Positions 55,841 to 64,000 of a stretch of 64,000 bases of DNA are shown here, piece after piece. The position numbers and the translations under genes are program-made. The stretch is from Tretioscincus oriximinensis (Eukaryota > Chordata > Lepidosauria > Squamata > Gymnophthalmidae), in assembly GCA_022410635.1 (NCBI GenBank), contig JAJVDF010000978.1, forward strand, positions 306,010-370,009, given 5' to 3'. How positions within the stretch are numbered: position 1 is the stretch's first letter; every line of letters starts with the position of its first letter. The notes under the pieces are model-generated. The model was not told the origin of the DNA and made no database searches. It saw nothing but the letters and a program-made list of their open reading frames with translations.

Positions 55841-56506
55841 ATAAGAACATAAGGGGAGCGCTGTTGAATGGGGCCAGAGACCGTCTAGTCTAGCATTCTA
55901 TCTCACACAGTGGCCCACTAATTGCACCTGGACAGCCTCAAGCTGAAGAAGGTAAAATCCTCCCCTGTTTTTGATTCCCTGCAAACGGTACTTCAGGAAT
56001 CCTGAGACAGTATCAAGAGATCCATCCTAGTAGCTATTTATACCCTTGGTGTCCATGAACTTGTCTAATCCTGTCTTAATGCTATCCAGACTGCTCATCT
56101 GGAAGTAAATTCTACAGACCGTTGGCCCTCTGGCTGCAATAATACTCTTCTGCCTATCAGCTTCAAGGAATGCCCCCTAGTCCTAGTATTGTATGATAGA
56201 AAAAATATTTTTTTCTCTATTCACCTTATCCATCCCATACATGATTTTATACAATCAGATCACCTCTTAAACACCGTCTTTCAAGGCTGAAGAGGCTCAG
56301 ATGTTGCAGCCTGACTTCATAAGGGAGGCACTCCAGCTCCTTGATCGTTCTTGTTGCCCTTTTCTGCACCTTCTCTAGTTCCACAATATTTTTTCTAAGA
56401 TGATGTGACCAGAACTGTACACTTGATTCCAAACGCCACCTCACCACAGATTTAGGAAGAGGCAAAATGACAAGTTTTCCAACTTGTTTTCAATTCCCTT
56501 CCTAGT
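55841..56506 (-). mobile_element. CR1 LINE, 3' 660 bp
   Basis: Antisense from ataagaacataaggggagcg; RT C-terminal frame 56465-56247 reads SVVRWRLESSVQFWSHHLRK and ELEKVQKRATRTIKELE. Confidence 0.93.
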
Positions 56507-56559
56507 TCCTCCCAACGTTGAATGGAAGGAGGGTGGAGCTCAGGGAAGAAGCAGCTCAA

Positions 56560-57140
56560 CTTGTCCATTGGCTTCTCTGGCTTCTGCAAAGCTTAGTGGC
56601 ACAAGATCTTCCAATGAAGATTTGGTACAGTCAAGGCATCATGGGGCTGCCCTCGAAAACGGTTCGGAAGCTGCTGTTGGTGCTGAATATAGCAGTAGAC
56701 TGTTGTCCAGAACGACTAGTTGAACCCACATCACGCTAGCCCTGAAAGAGCAGCCCTGGCTGACAATTTGTCACCAGGCCCAATTCAAGGTGTTAACCTT
56801 AACTTAGAAGGCCCCTAAATAACCTGGGCCCCAAATATCTAAAGGACGGCCTTCTCCCATAGTATCCTGCCAGTACCTTAAGATCTGCAGGGGTGGCCCT
56901 CCTGGTTGTACCACTCCTCTCAACAGCAAAAGGAGTGGGAACCCGGGGCAGAGCCTTCCCAGCGGTTGCCCTAAGTCTGTGGAATAGAGGGTGCTCACTC
57001 CTCTCCATAGCTGACACAGGGCGTCGAGAACGGATCTCTCGATTGAAAGGACCGTCTCTTAACCTCGGCACCATTCGTGCCTCTTTATTTAGGCGTTTAT
57101 ATCCTGCCCTTCCCAGGAGGTCCCAAGGCAGGTAACATAA
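56560..57140 (+). mobile_element. L2-like LINE RT end with nested SINE-A piece
   Basis: Codons for IMGLPSKTVRKLLLVLNIAV, ggcccctaaataacctgggc, ggagtgggaacccggggcag. A SINE-A fragment (antisense) occupies 56988-57090 (cactcctctccatagctgac). Confidence 0.82.
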
Positions 57141-57229
57141 AATAAAGACAACAGAAAGATAACACTGGCAAACAACACTTACATCTCTGCTCAAAAAAAT
57201 GGCGCTGCCCACAGAGTCTAGAAGTGACC

Positions 57230-57530
57230 ATAATGCAACGGGCAGCGCCAACTGCCTGAAGAGCAGAGGGTTACTGGATACGACCCTCAGCTTCTCCCCG
57301 GATGGAAGCAACAGCAAACCACTCTTGCATCTCTTCCCAGAAAGGGGCGTAGAGATGCCCACCATGCTAGTCAAGAACTAGCCAGCAGCAACAAACCCAG
57401 CTTCACAAGCAGGGTCTTCTGGAACGGACACAATGGCAAGCCACTCAGAAAGCTGCCCACCGAGATGCCTGCCATGCCCGTCAAGAGTCAGCCAAGTTTC
57501 ACAACCAGGCTTTTCTTCCTCCTAGCCGGG
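57230..57530. repeat. Two imperfect ~110-bp tandem units
   Basis: gcaaaccactcttgcatctc..gagatgcccaccatgctagtca and gcaagccactcagaaagctg..gagatgcctgccatgcccgtca. Immediately precedes the CpG-rich region. Confidence 0.6.
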
Positions 57531-57539
57531 TTTAAATCA

Positions 57540-58480
57540 CTCACCGTTCAGCTGTCCAGATGGGCAATGCCATGGTGGTACCCAGACGGCCCCTGGCTCC
57601 AGCCTTCCGAACGAGGTGCCCATCTCTCTACCTGACCCATCGGTGCCCCTCAGCTTCTCCTGGCCGTCCTCAGAGCTGTTCTTCTTCCAGGGAGTCCCGA
57701 AAGCTTTTCCAACTCCTAGAAGAGGCCAAGCAGGGCTTCCTGGGTGCCAAGGAGGGCACCAAACTGGCACCTGCAACGATGGACTGGATGGGAGGAAAAG
57801 AGAGGCAGATCCCGGAGGCTGTGGCTGTCAGACGGGCTCTTCGGGCTTTGTCCAGCGGCAGGGATCCTGGCTGGGCTGGTGGCGATGGGGAAAGGTGGCC
57901 ACACACCGTCGAATGCCCGTTCTTGCGCCAAGGGAGCCTCTTCCCTACAGCAACGCTGCGACCCAGCGCCTGTTCGGAGCGCCTGTGCGCGCTGCCAAGA
58001 TGCGGTGGTGGCATTCCTGAAGTTCCCCCCTCCCTCCCTGATCTAGATCGGAGAGGAGGAGGAGAAGGGAGAGGGAGGGAGAGGGAGGGGCAGCTTGTGA
58101 GAAGGCATGGCACCCTCCCCTCCTCTGTCCTCTCCTCCCCAAGTAGCAGGGAGGCGTTTCATCCGGAGACCCTGCCTCGTGGAGAGAGCCCTGGGGGACC
58201 CTTCCCAAACCCAGGACTTTGTGCCCCCATCCAGGCGAGGGACGTCTGTCTTTTGCCCTCCCCAACACGTACAGCCGAGATCCAAACCCCCCCCTCCCTC
58301 CAAGAGGAATCCAAACAAAGCAGGAGAAAGAGGGTGGATTGGGAGGGGGCGCAGTGGTATTACCCCCCCCCCCCCCCGTGGCAATCCGTTTCTCTGCAGG
58401 GGTTGCTTGTGGGATCTCCCTCAATCCTGGCTGCTTCCCCTGGTCGACTGCATGGATATTTTCCACTGGGCGCCCCTTTG
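57540..58480. promoter_or_regulatory. GC/CpG-rich region, probable TMEM91 promoter
   Basis: Roughly 900 bases of GC- and CpG-richer DNA in an otherwise AT-leaning, CpG-poor window. It is free of LINE and SINE sequence, with polypyrimidine and C-rich runs near 58,280-58,380. A 350-codon plus-strand frame (57560-58612) and several antisense frames are open here, as expected where TA-containing stop codons are rare. No initiator context or domain supports coding. A bidirectional promoter is possible, but no plus-strand exon was recognised. Confidence 0.5.
57545..57800 (-). other. TMEM91: Probable TMEM91 5' exon (5' UTR)
   Basis: A minus-strand donor AACG/gtgagtgat follows GC-rich sequence. Splicing 57545 to 36023 would place this exon directly before the TMEM91 start. 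The exon's 5' limit is not visible; the 57800 boundary is nominal. The spliced leader would contain an in-frame ATG (57623) and an out-of-frame ATG in a strong context (57573). No transcript evidence is available, and the exon could also belong to another minus-strand RNA. Confidence 0.45.
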
Positions 58481-58514
58481 CGCTGTTTTATTGGCAGAAA
58501 TATAGTCGTGGTTT

Positions 58515-58595
58515 GTTCTAGGGAGAGGATGGGGATTGAACTGGCAAACCCACTGCTGTTTGGGCAGTTTGCTCGACCAATGAACTACAGCCTGT
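58515..58595 (-). repeat. tRNA-like sequence (SINE head)
   Basis: Minus strand gggacaggctgtagttcatt: an A box TAGTTCATTGG and a B-box-like GTTCAATCC at tRNA spacing. The end stem GGGACAG/CTCTCCC has one mismatch. Probably a SINE head rather than a gene. Confidence 0.45.
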
Positions 58596-58601
58596 CCCGG
58601 A

Positions 58602-59135
58602 TTAGAACATGAGAACGTCAAAGGAGCCCTGCTGAATGGGGCCAGAGGCCATCTAGTCCAGCTTCCTGCCTCACACAGTAGCTCACCAATTGCCCCTGTG
58701 CGTCACATGCGGAAGGAGGAGGAAAAACCTCCCTCTCTCCCTTTATTCCTCCCTTCCTCTCTCCCTTCCTTCCTTCCTCCCTTCCATCCATAAGAGGAGC
58801 CCTGCCTCACACAGTGGCCCACTCAGGAAGAAGACAAAACCCTCACCTGTTTTCAACTCACTGCAAATGGCCCTTCAGAAATCCTGCCTGTTGCTCCATC
58901 TCGGAGGCAGAATCCATCCTAGTAGCTATTGATACCCTTGGCTTCCCCATGAACTTGTCTTAAAGCTATCCAGGTTTCTAGCGACCACCACCTCTTCTGG
59001 AAGTATATACATTCCACAGACCAATGACCCTCTGGGTAAAAAAAAATCCTTTCCCTTGTTTGTCCTAATTCTTCTGCCTCATAGTTTCAAGGGATGCCCC
59101 CTGGTCCTAGGGTTGTGTGATAGAGAAAATAATTT
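58602..59135 (-). mobile_element. CR1 LINE 3' end with pyrimidine insert
   Basis: Antisense attagaacatgagaacgtca; a TTCC-rich run at 58725-58790 and a partial repeat of agaggagccctgcctcacac; then the normal 3' region to gttgtgtgatagagaaaat. Confidence 0.88.
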
Positions 59136-59374
59136 CACTAGCTTCCAGAAGCTCCCTATGCATTTTCTTTTGGACAGGAACTCAGAAACAATTTGCCATT
59201 GTCTTTTTGTAGGAATTGGAGCAGCAAACCTCTGCTTTGGGATACTTGCAGTACTAAACCAAGACACAAAATATCTGGAAAGTACTGGTAAGGGTGTACA
59301 ACCTCCCTCTTGCAGCTGACAACTCTTTGGGCACCCTGTAGACAGAGCCAGATGTAAACAACTGACTGCCAGCT

Positions 59375-59765
59375 TACTTCCTGACAGAATTTTTGTTTCC
59401 TGTTTTATGGTTCTTAGTTGTATTTCTGCCTGCTTTTTTACACTGTTTTTTTTCATGATGACAAGAGCTTATTATAAAAGCCTGGATGCCCAGCAGTTTC
59501 ATGAAGCTGGCAGCAAAAGCAGTCCAAATGTGAAAAAGATGAGAAAGATCTGTTGTTGTGCTGGTGGCAAGGCCTGCTGGGAACTGTAGTCCAAGCAGTG
59601 TGCAGCCTCTTCTGCCCAGTCCTGCCCTGTGGACTGCAGTTCCCAGCCTGCACTGCAGCTAGCCCTGGGAGGGAGGAAGCCCAAATCTGCGCCCAGTCTT
59701 GCCCTAAGGGAACATTTTTTCTGCTTACAGGAAGGTGGCTGTGGGATCCTTCAATACAACCATGT
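59375..59765 (+). mobile_element. Family D repeat (putative MITE), copy 5
   Basis: Best-preserved copy: left end cttcctgacagaatttttgt, right end ggaaca..ttttttctgcttacaggaag in inverted relation; aagcctggatgcccagcagt, tgcactgcagctagccctgg inside. Confidence 0.78.
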
Positions 59766-60069
59766 AGTCAGCCCCATCCTCTATCAGGGCAGAGGATGTT
59801 TTTGATATGCTAGTGCTTCAATTTCCTCTCCCCCCTCCCCCGGTTTTGCTTCAATTGAGGCTTGACGGATGTGTGCATAATCCATTCCATTTTCACCTGG
59901 GTTTGAGGAGCTCACCACCTCTGCATCCATGATGCTCATTATCACTTTAGCTATGGTCACACCCAAGTTTAAATCTAATCTGCTTCCAAAGTGAGAGAAC
60001 ACATCTGCAAAGTGGCAAGATGTCTTCTTTTGCTATTCTGTGACATAGAGAATAAATTCACACCAAGCC
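59766..60069. other. Unassigned sequence
   Basis: No repeat, gene or RNA recognised. Confidence 0.35.
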
Positions 60070-60440
60070 TTATTCTGGGACTAATGGAATTAGCCCATTG
60101 TATTACGGTAATGCAGCAGGCTCTAGCCCTACCTCCCCTTTGCACCTGTCCATGCCTCTACCTGCTCACTTCCTCTCTCCCTCCCTTACTTTCCGCTCCT
60201 TCTTCCTTTCCTTTCCTTTCCTTCCTTCCTTCCTAGTACAGGTCCCAACACTGAACCCCGGGGTATTCCACTTCTTACCTCTTTCCACCCAGAGAACTGT
60301 CAGTTTATTACTTCCCTCTGTGTTCTGTCTTTTAGCCAGTTTCCAACCCAGGACTCTGGTCTCTGGAGGCTGCCAAAGTTCCGAGCCCTCTCATTGGTCG
60401 TTGTACCTCGGAATGTTGGTCTCTCCCAGATGCCTTTTAT
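60070..60440 (-). repeat. Composite repeat E, copy 3
   Basis: Inverted: ctaatggaattagcccattg and ctgtccatgcctctacc tail, pyrimidine tract 60160-60235, CR1-RT-like stub (ggtattccacttcttacctc, ttttagccagtttccaaccc) and ctctggaggctgccaaagtt. Confidence 0.6.
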
Positions 60441-60574
60441 TACTTAAGATATATGTATATCTTGGGCTATGGTGTGCATACCCTCCTGTAGATGGCTGTA
60501 ATATGTATGATAAATAAATAGAGGAACACGTGCTATGAGACAAGATAGGGTGGGGTGCTTTCCCTTGCCTCTTT

Positions 60575-60860
60575 TGGGACACCTACTCCTTCCTTCCTTT
60601 TCTTCCTTTTTCCCATCTTCTCTTCCTTCTTTCCTTCCTTCCTTCCCCCTTCCCTTCTTTTGTTCCTTCCTTCTTTCCGTCCAGCCTTCCTTTTTCTTCC
60701 TTTTTTCCTTCTTCCCGTCTTTCCTTCCTTTTTCTTTCTTCCTTCTTCCTTTCTTTCGTCTTCCCTTCTTCCCTTCCTCCTTCCTTCCTTCTTCCCTTAT
60801 TCACTTACTTCCTTCCCTCCCTCCCTCCCTCCCTCCCACCCACCATCCCTTCCTTTCTAA
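60575..60860. repeat. (TTCC)n pyrimidine tract
   Basis: Almost only C and T; a second, shorter run lies at 61150-61290. Confidence 0.95.
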
Positions 60861-61319
60861 TCCTCCACATCTGACCTACTTTCTTTCTGCTCCCCGGCCC
60901 ACAGTGATTCAGATACGTCCTGCCATTTGCGTAGCATCAGGTCATCTCAGGTGCAGCCTAACTTCGCATCCAGAAAGATGCCTTCTTCATTTTGCAAAAC
61001 AGTGTGAGGCTCCCACAAACACTCTGGCACTGAGGATGGATGTGCATTCACAGGCAAATGCTGGTCCCTGTTTGCCTCCAGCCAAATCTGCATTCTCCCC
61101 ACACCTGTTCGCTGTGCATCGTAGTAACGGTGAATGTCAGCTCATGCTATGAGATGTCTTCCTTCCTTCCTTCCATCCTTCCCTCCCTCATGCAGTCTAT
61201 GTCTTCCCACATTCCTTCCTTCACTCCCTCTTTCCATATATACGTTCATTCCTCCCTCCTTCCCTCTTTCCGAATCTTTAAAAAAAAATATTTTCACTTA
61301 TTTTACAAATGTGGTGAAC

Positions 61320-61720
61320 CAGACAAATGACAATAAACATAGAACTTCCCAAGCAACCCAAAACCTCATACGGGAGCCTGTGGTTGCCATACGTGTTAAA
61401 CTTCATAAAATATGCAGAGGAAGAACACAGTTCCATTAAGCCTTCATCATGGGGCACTAGGCATTTTGCAACATTCCCACAACCTGGCTAGAACATTGGT
61501 TAGAAGCTAGGGATTTCTGGGTCCATTTTAATGTCGGTGCTCCTGCAGAACTTTGGTTAATAGTTGATATTTGGTTTCGCTCTTGCCTGGGGGCAGGGAG
61601 GTTTGTGTTATGGGGTTGAATGTTGTATTGTGTACAAAATATGTTATGGGTTTGGTTTGTTATGTGTACTTAACTGATTTAATTTTAAACAATAAAAATA
61701 TATTTTTTAAAAATGCCTTC
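61320..61720 (+). other. A-tailed sequence, possible LINE 3' end
   Basis: Ends caataaaaatatattttttaa at about 61690-61712, as a polyadenylated retrocopy would. The body is not recognised. Confidence 0.3.
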
Positions 61721-61734
61721 CATGTTCTCCCATG

Positions 61735-62125
61735 CCTTCTTTTTTCCTTCCCTCTTTCCAATTTTAGTCTCTTATCCTTTCTTCCTTTCTTTCCTTCCTT
61801 ACTCTCTCCTCTCCTTCCTTCCTTTGTTCCTTCATTCTTCTCCCCCCATCCTCCTCTCCCTTGCTTCTTCTTCTGTTTCTCCCCCTCCTCCTTTTCCCTC
61901 CCCCTTCTCCTTCCTTCCTTTCTTCTTTCTTTCTTTCCTTCCTTCCTTCTTCTCCTCCCTTTAGGCCTCCATCTTTCCCTCTTCCACACTTCTCCCTCTT
62001 CTCCCTCCCTCCTTCTTTCCTTCTTCTCTCTCCTCCTTCCAGCTTTCCCACTTCCCCTTCCTCCATGCCTCCGTCCTTCCTTCTTTCCTCCCATCTCCCT
62101 TTCCCCCTCCCTCTTTTTTAGAACA
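61735..62125. repeat. Long pyrimidine tract
   Basis: About 390 bases of C/T-rich repeats (ccttccttcctt). Long frames on both strands here reflect composition only. Confidence 0.95.
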
Positions 62126-62690
62126 GGTTCAGTTCAGTTATTTAGGATAAAAGTTGGTTTTAAAGTCTGTGTCTGATTCTGCCCATAACACATTTCTATT
62201 TTAAAGCACAGCCCTATTTCTAACTGGGAATCTACCCAGCGTGTTCAGTTCCAGGCAGATACGTCTCCTTGCTGTGCCCAATCGATGCCTACCCCAGAGC
62301 TTCCAGGGGTGCCCAAAGTTTTCATCAGTCCATGTATTCCATACAGCAACCTCATGACATCCCACAAAAGGATTTTCTTCTTCCCCCTCCGTCCTGCCTC
62401 CTCCGCGTTTCTCCCAGGGCCTGCCTCTCTAGGCCTTTTGCTCACACACCTTCACCACTGGGAATGATTCATTCCCTCCATCAGAATCCTTCCTACGCCT
62501 TTCCCTTGTCACCGATACACCTCTTGGCTCCCCATTTTAGCTCCCCCTCCACCTCATCTCTTATTTGCTCTTGTGTCTTCGTCAATTTTTCATGTGCCGA
62601 TTCACATGGCACATTCTTTTATTGTATCATGAAGCAGAATTCACACAGCCAAGGGAGGTGTTGAGGCAAGGGGCTGAGAAGCTGTGAGAA
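62126..62690. other. Unassigned sequence
   Basis: No exon or repeat recognised; frame 62269-62664 (+) has no domain. Confidence 0.35.
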
Positions 62691-63505
62691 GGGCAAAGAT
62701 GGGTTGCTTTGTGACACAGATTTTCTGGACAATCTGCTTGGTCCATAGCCCATCCAGTCCAGAATCCTCTGCCTTTTCTGGGGGTGTTCTTGGACTCCGC
62801 ACTTACACTTGATGCTCAGGTGCAGGCGATGGCCAGGAGTGTCTATTTCCAACTGCACCAGATTTGCCAATTATGACCCTTTTAGATGGGAACAACCTGG
62901 CCACAGGACTCCGTGCTCTGGTAACTTCCAGGCTGGACTATTGCAATGCATTCTACTTGGGGCCACACTTGTAGACGGTGCAGAGAAAATGCAGCTAGTG
63001 TAGAACTCAGCAGTGAGGTGTTGACCGGTACAGCTGGTCCGACACACATTACACCATATACCTTATAGTTCCTGAAAGAACTGCACTGGCTGCCCATTTG
63101 CTACCAAGCCCAATTCATGATGGACTTACAAGGTCTTAGATGGCTTGGGCCCCAAATATTTGAAGGAACAACCTCCTCCCACATGTACCTGCCCACACCT
63201 TAAGATCTTCTGATGAGGGTCTCTTGACAGTCCCACCTCCTTCAATCATCAAAGGGGTGTGGATACGTGGGACGGCCTTCTCTGTGATACCCCCCCCCCC
63301 AGTGGAATGGTCACTGAGGTGGGACAAGAACTTCACAGTACACCTTCAGACCTCTGCTAAAGATGCACCTGTTTGTCCTTGAAGACAGTGTTACTATTTT
63401 TAACTATTATCTTTGAACAGTTAAATTTTTAAATGGTCTTTTATTGTTGTCCACCCTGGATCCTCTGGGTATAAGGGCAGAATATAAATGTAAGTAAGTA
63501 TCTCA
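62690..63505 (+). pseudogene. L2-like LINE, RT C-terminal pseudogene and 3' end
   Basis: Longest L2-like copy. Translated blocks include LDAQVQAMARSVYFQLHQIC, TSRLDYCNAFYLG (one base off frame), LKELHWLPICYQAQFMMDL-type codons and LGPKYLKEQPPPTCTCPHL, then tttattgttgtccaccctgg and a gtaagtaagta tail. Several frame changes. Confidence 0.9.
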
Positions 63506-63534
63506 CAGGTGCTATTTCGACACATCCTTTCATG

Positions 63535-63630
63535 GAATCATAGACTTGGAAGGGACCTCAAGGGTCATCGGGTCCAACCTCCTGCTCAATACAGGATTCA
63601 CTACACTTCCAAAGGCAGTTGTTAATTTTC
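63535..63630 (-). mobile_element. CR1 LINE 3' terminus (bird-like subfamily)
   Basis: Antisense tggaatcatagacttggaag, ggtccaacctcctgctcaat. Confidence 0.88.
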
Positions 63631-64000
63631 CTTTTCCAGAAAAACAGATGCAAAGTTCAGAAGTTCAGCTTTCTCAGTATCATTTTTGATCAACTCACCA
63701 TTTTCACTTTGTAAAATCCTATAGCATTTTTTATTTTTCTTCTCTTGTTTTTTATGTAAACCCCCCCCCCCCCAAAACCCTTTATTGTTGCTTTTGGCTT
63801 CCCTTGCAAGGCTCAGTTCATGTTAAGCAATCACGTTTGTGACTCTTTCCCTTTCACGTCCATCTTCAGTCCTGAAGAACCGTATTAAATCTGGAAAAAA
63901 CTTGGGGTTTTGGTTCCTTGTAGTCGAATTTTTCACGACTGAAGATGGATTCAAAGTTTGTGTCGGAATAACACCATATAGTGAACCACCAGGCATTCGT
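63631..64000. other. Right end, unassigned
   Basis: AT-rich with a run of about 14 C at 63762-63775. Possibly more of the CR1 coding region (antisense), but not confidently readable. Confidence 0.35.

Noticed and set aside
56799..57374. 191-codon minus frame
   Set aside because: Antisense of an L2-like LINE plus SINE-A fragment; no independent support.
58515..58595. Functional tRNA gene on the minus strand
   Set aside because: A and B boxes are present, but the stems are imperfect and a similar decayed head occurs at 36638-36722, so a tRNA-derived SINE remnant is more likely.
57560..58612. 350-codon plus-strand open frame as a protein gene
   Set aside because: It lies in GC-rich DNA where stop codons are scarce, has long open antisense frames, low-complexity Pro/Ser/Arg content, no recognised domain and runs into a tRNA-like repeat and CR1. 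A promoter or 5' exon on the other strand explains the region better.
60535..61152. 205-codon Phe/Ser/Pro-rich frame
   Set aside because: Composed of TTCC repeat translation.
61571..62176. 201-codon plus frame and 144-codon Lys/Arg/Glu-rich minus frame
   Set aside because: Both derive from the long C/T tract and have no initiation or domain evidence.
36024..64000. B9D2 or TGFB1 exons expected from mammalian gene order
   Set aside because: I searched the readable frames for their recognisable segments and found none; they probably lie beyond the right edge.

Overview
This window is vertebrate nuclear DNA, most likely from a squamate reptile and possibly a gecko-type lizard. The evidence is intron-bearing genes with GT/AG splice sites, dense CR1 and L2-like LINE remnants in both orientations, two abundant tRNA-headed SINE families (one resembling the squamate Sauria-type SINEs), many non-autonomous DNA transposons and long microsatellites. 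The species is not determined. Most open reading frames in the window are chance or repeat-derived; only two host protein-coding genes could be supported.

Gene 1 (about 1-21,580, + strand) is the 3' half of EXOSC5 (Rrp46, RNA exosome ring subunit). Three phase-0 coding exons lie at 1070-1210, 7429-7518 and 21020-21112. A short 3' UTR and an AATAAA at 21553 follow. Upstream exons lie left of the window. Its 6.2-kb and 13.5-kb introns are full of CR1, L2-like and SINE copies, with a few repeat-free stretches (14.36-15.4 kb, 16.2-16.5 kb, 18.67-18.96 kb) that look like candidate conserved noncoding DNA.

The intergenic block (21.6-28.2 kb) holds a purine-only tract, an old diverged minisatellite of about 35-bp period (22.9-24.9 kb) invaded by a foldback MITE and a CR1, the second of two near-identical LINE 3' ends, AT-rich candidate conserved elements near 25.65-26.06 kb, and a decayed tetranucleotide array.

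Gene 2 (about 28,205-57,800, - strand) is TMEM91 (SynDIG3, CD225/dispanin-like), convergent with EXOSC5 as I recall for the human locus. Coding exons at 36015-35602, 30029-29886 and 29023-28865 join in phase to a 238-residue protein with two hydrophobic segments at the C-terminus. A consensus splice donor at 57545/57544 on the edge of a GC/CpG-rich region (57.54-58.48 kb) marks a probable 5' exon, giving a 21.5-kb first intron. That intron contains a 206-bp tandem repeat, a 43-bp diverged minisatellite, a partial CR1 reverse transcriptase gene, a possible Ty3/gypsy chromodomain remnant, an almost perfect 57/58-bp palindrome, a hAT MITE with an exact 8-bp target duplication, and a repeat family carrying CRE (TGACGTCA) motifs.

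From 58.6 kb to the right end only repeats are visible: CR1, L2-like RT, a family-D MITE and pyrimidine tracts. No B9D2 or TGFB1 exon, the neighbours expected from mammalian synteny, was recognised.
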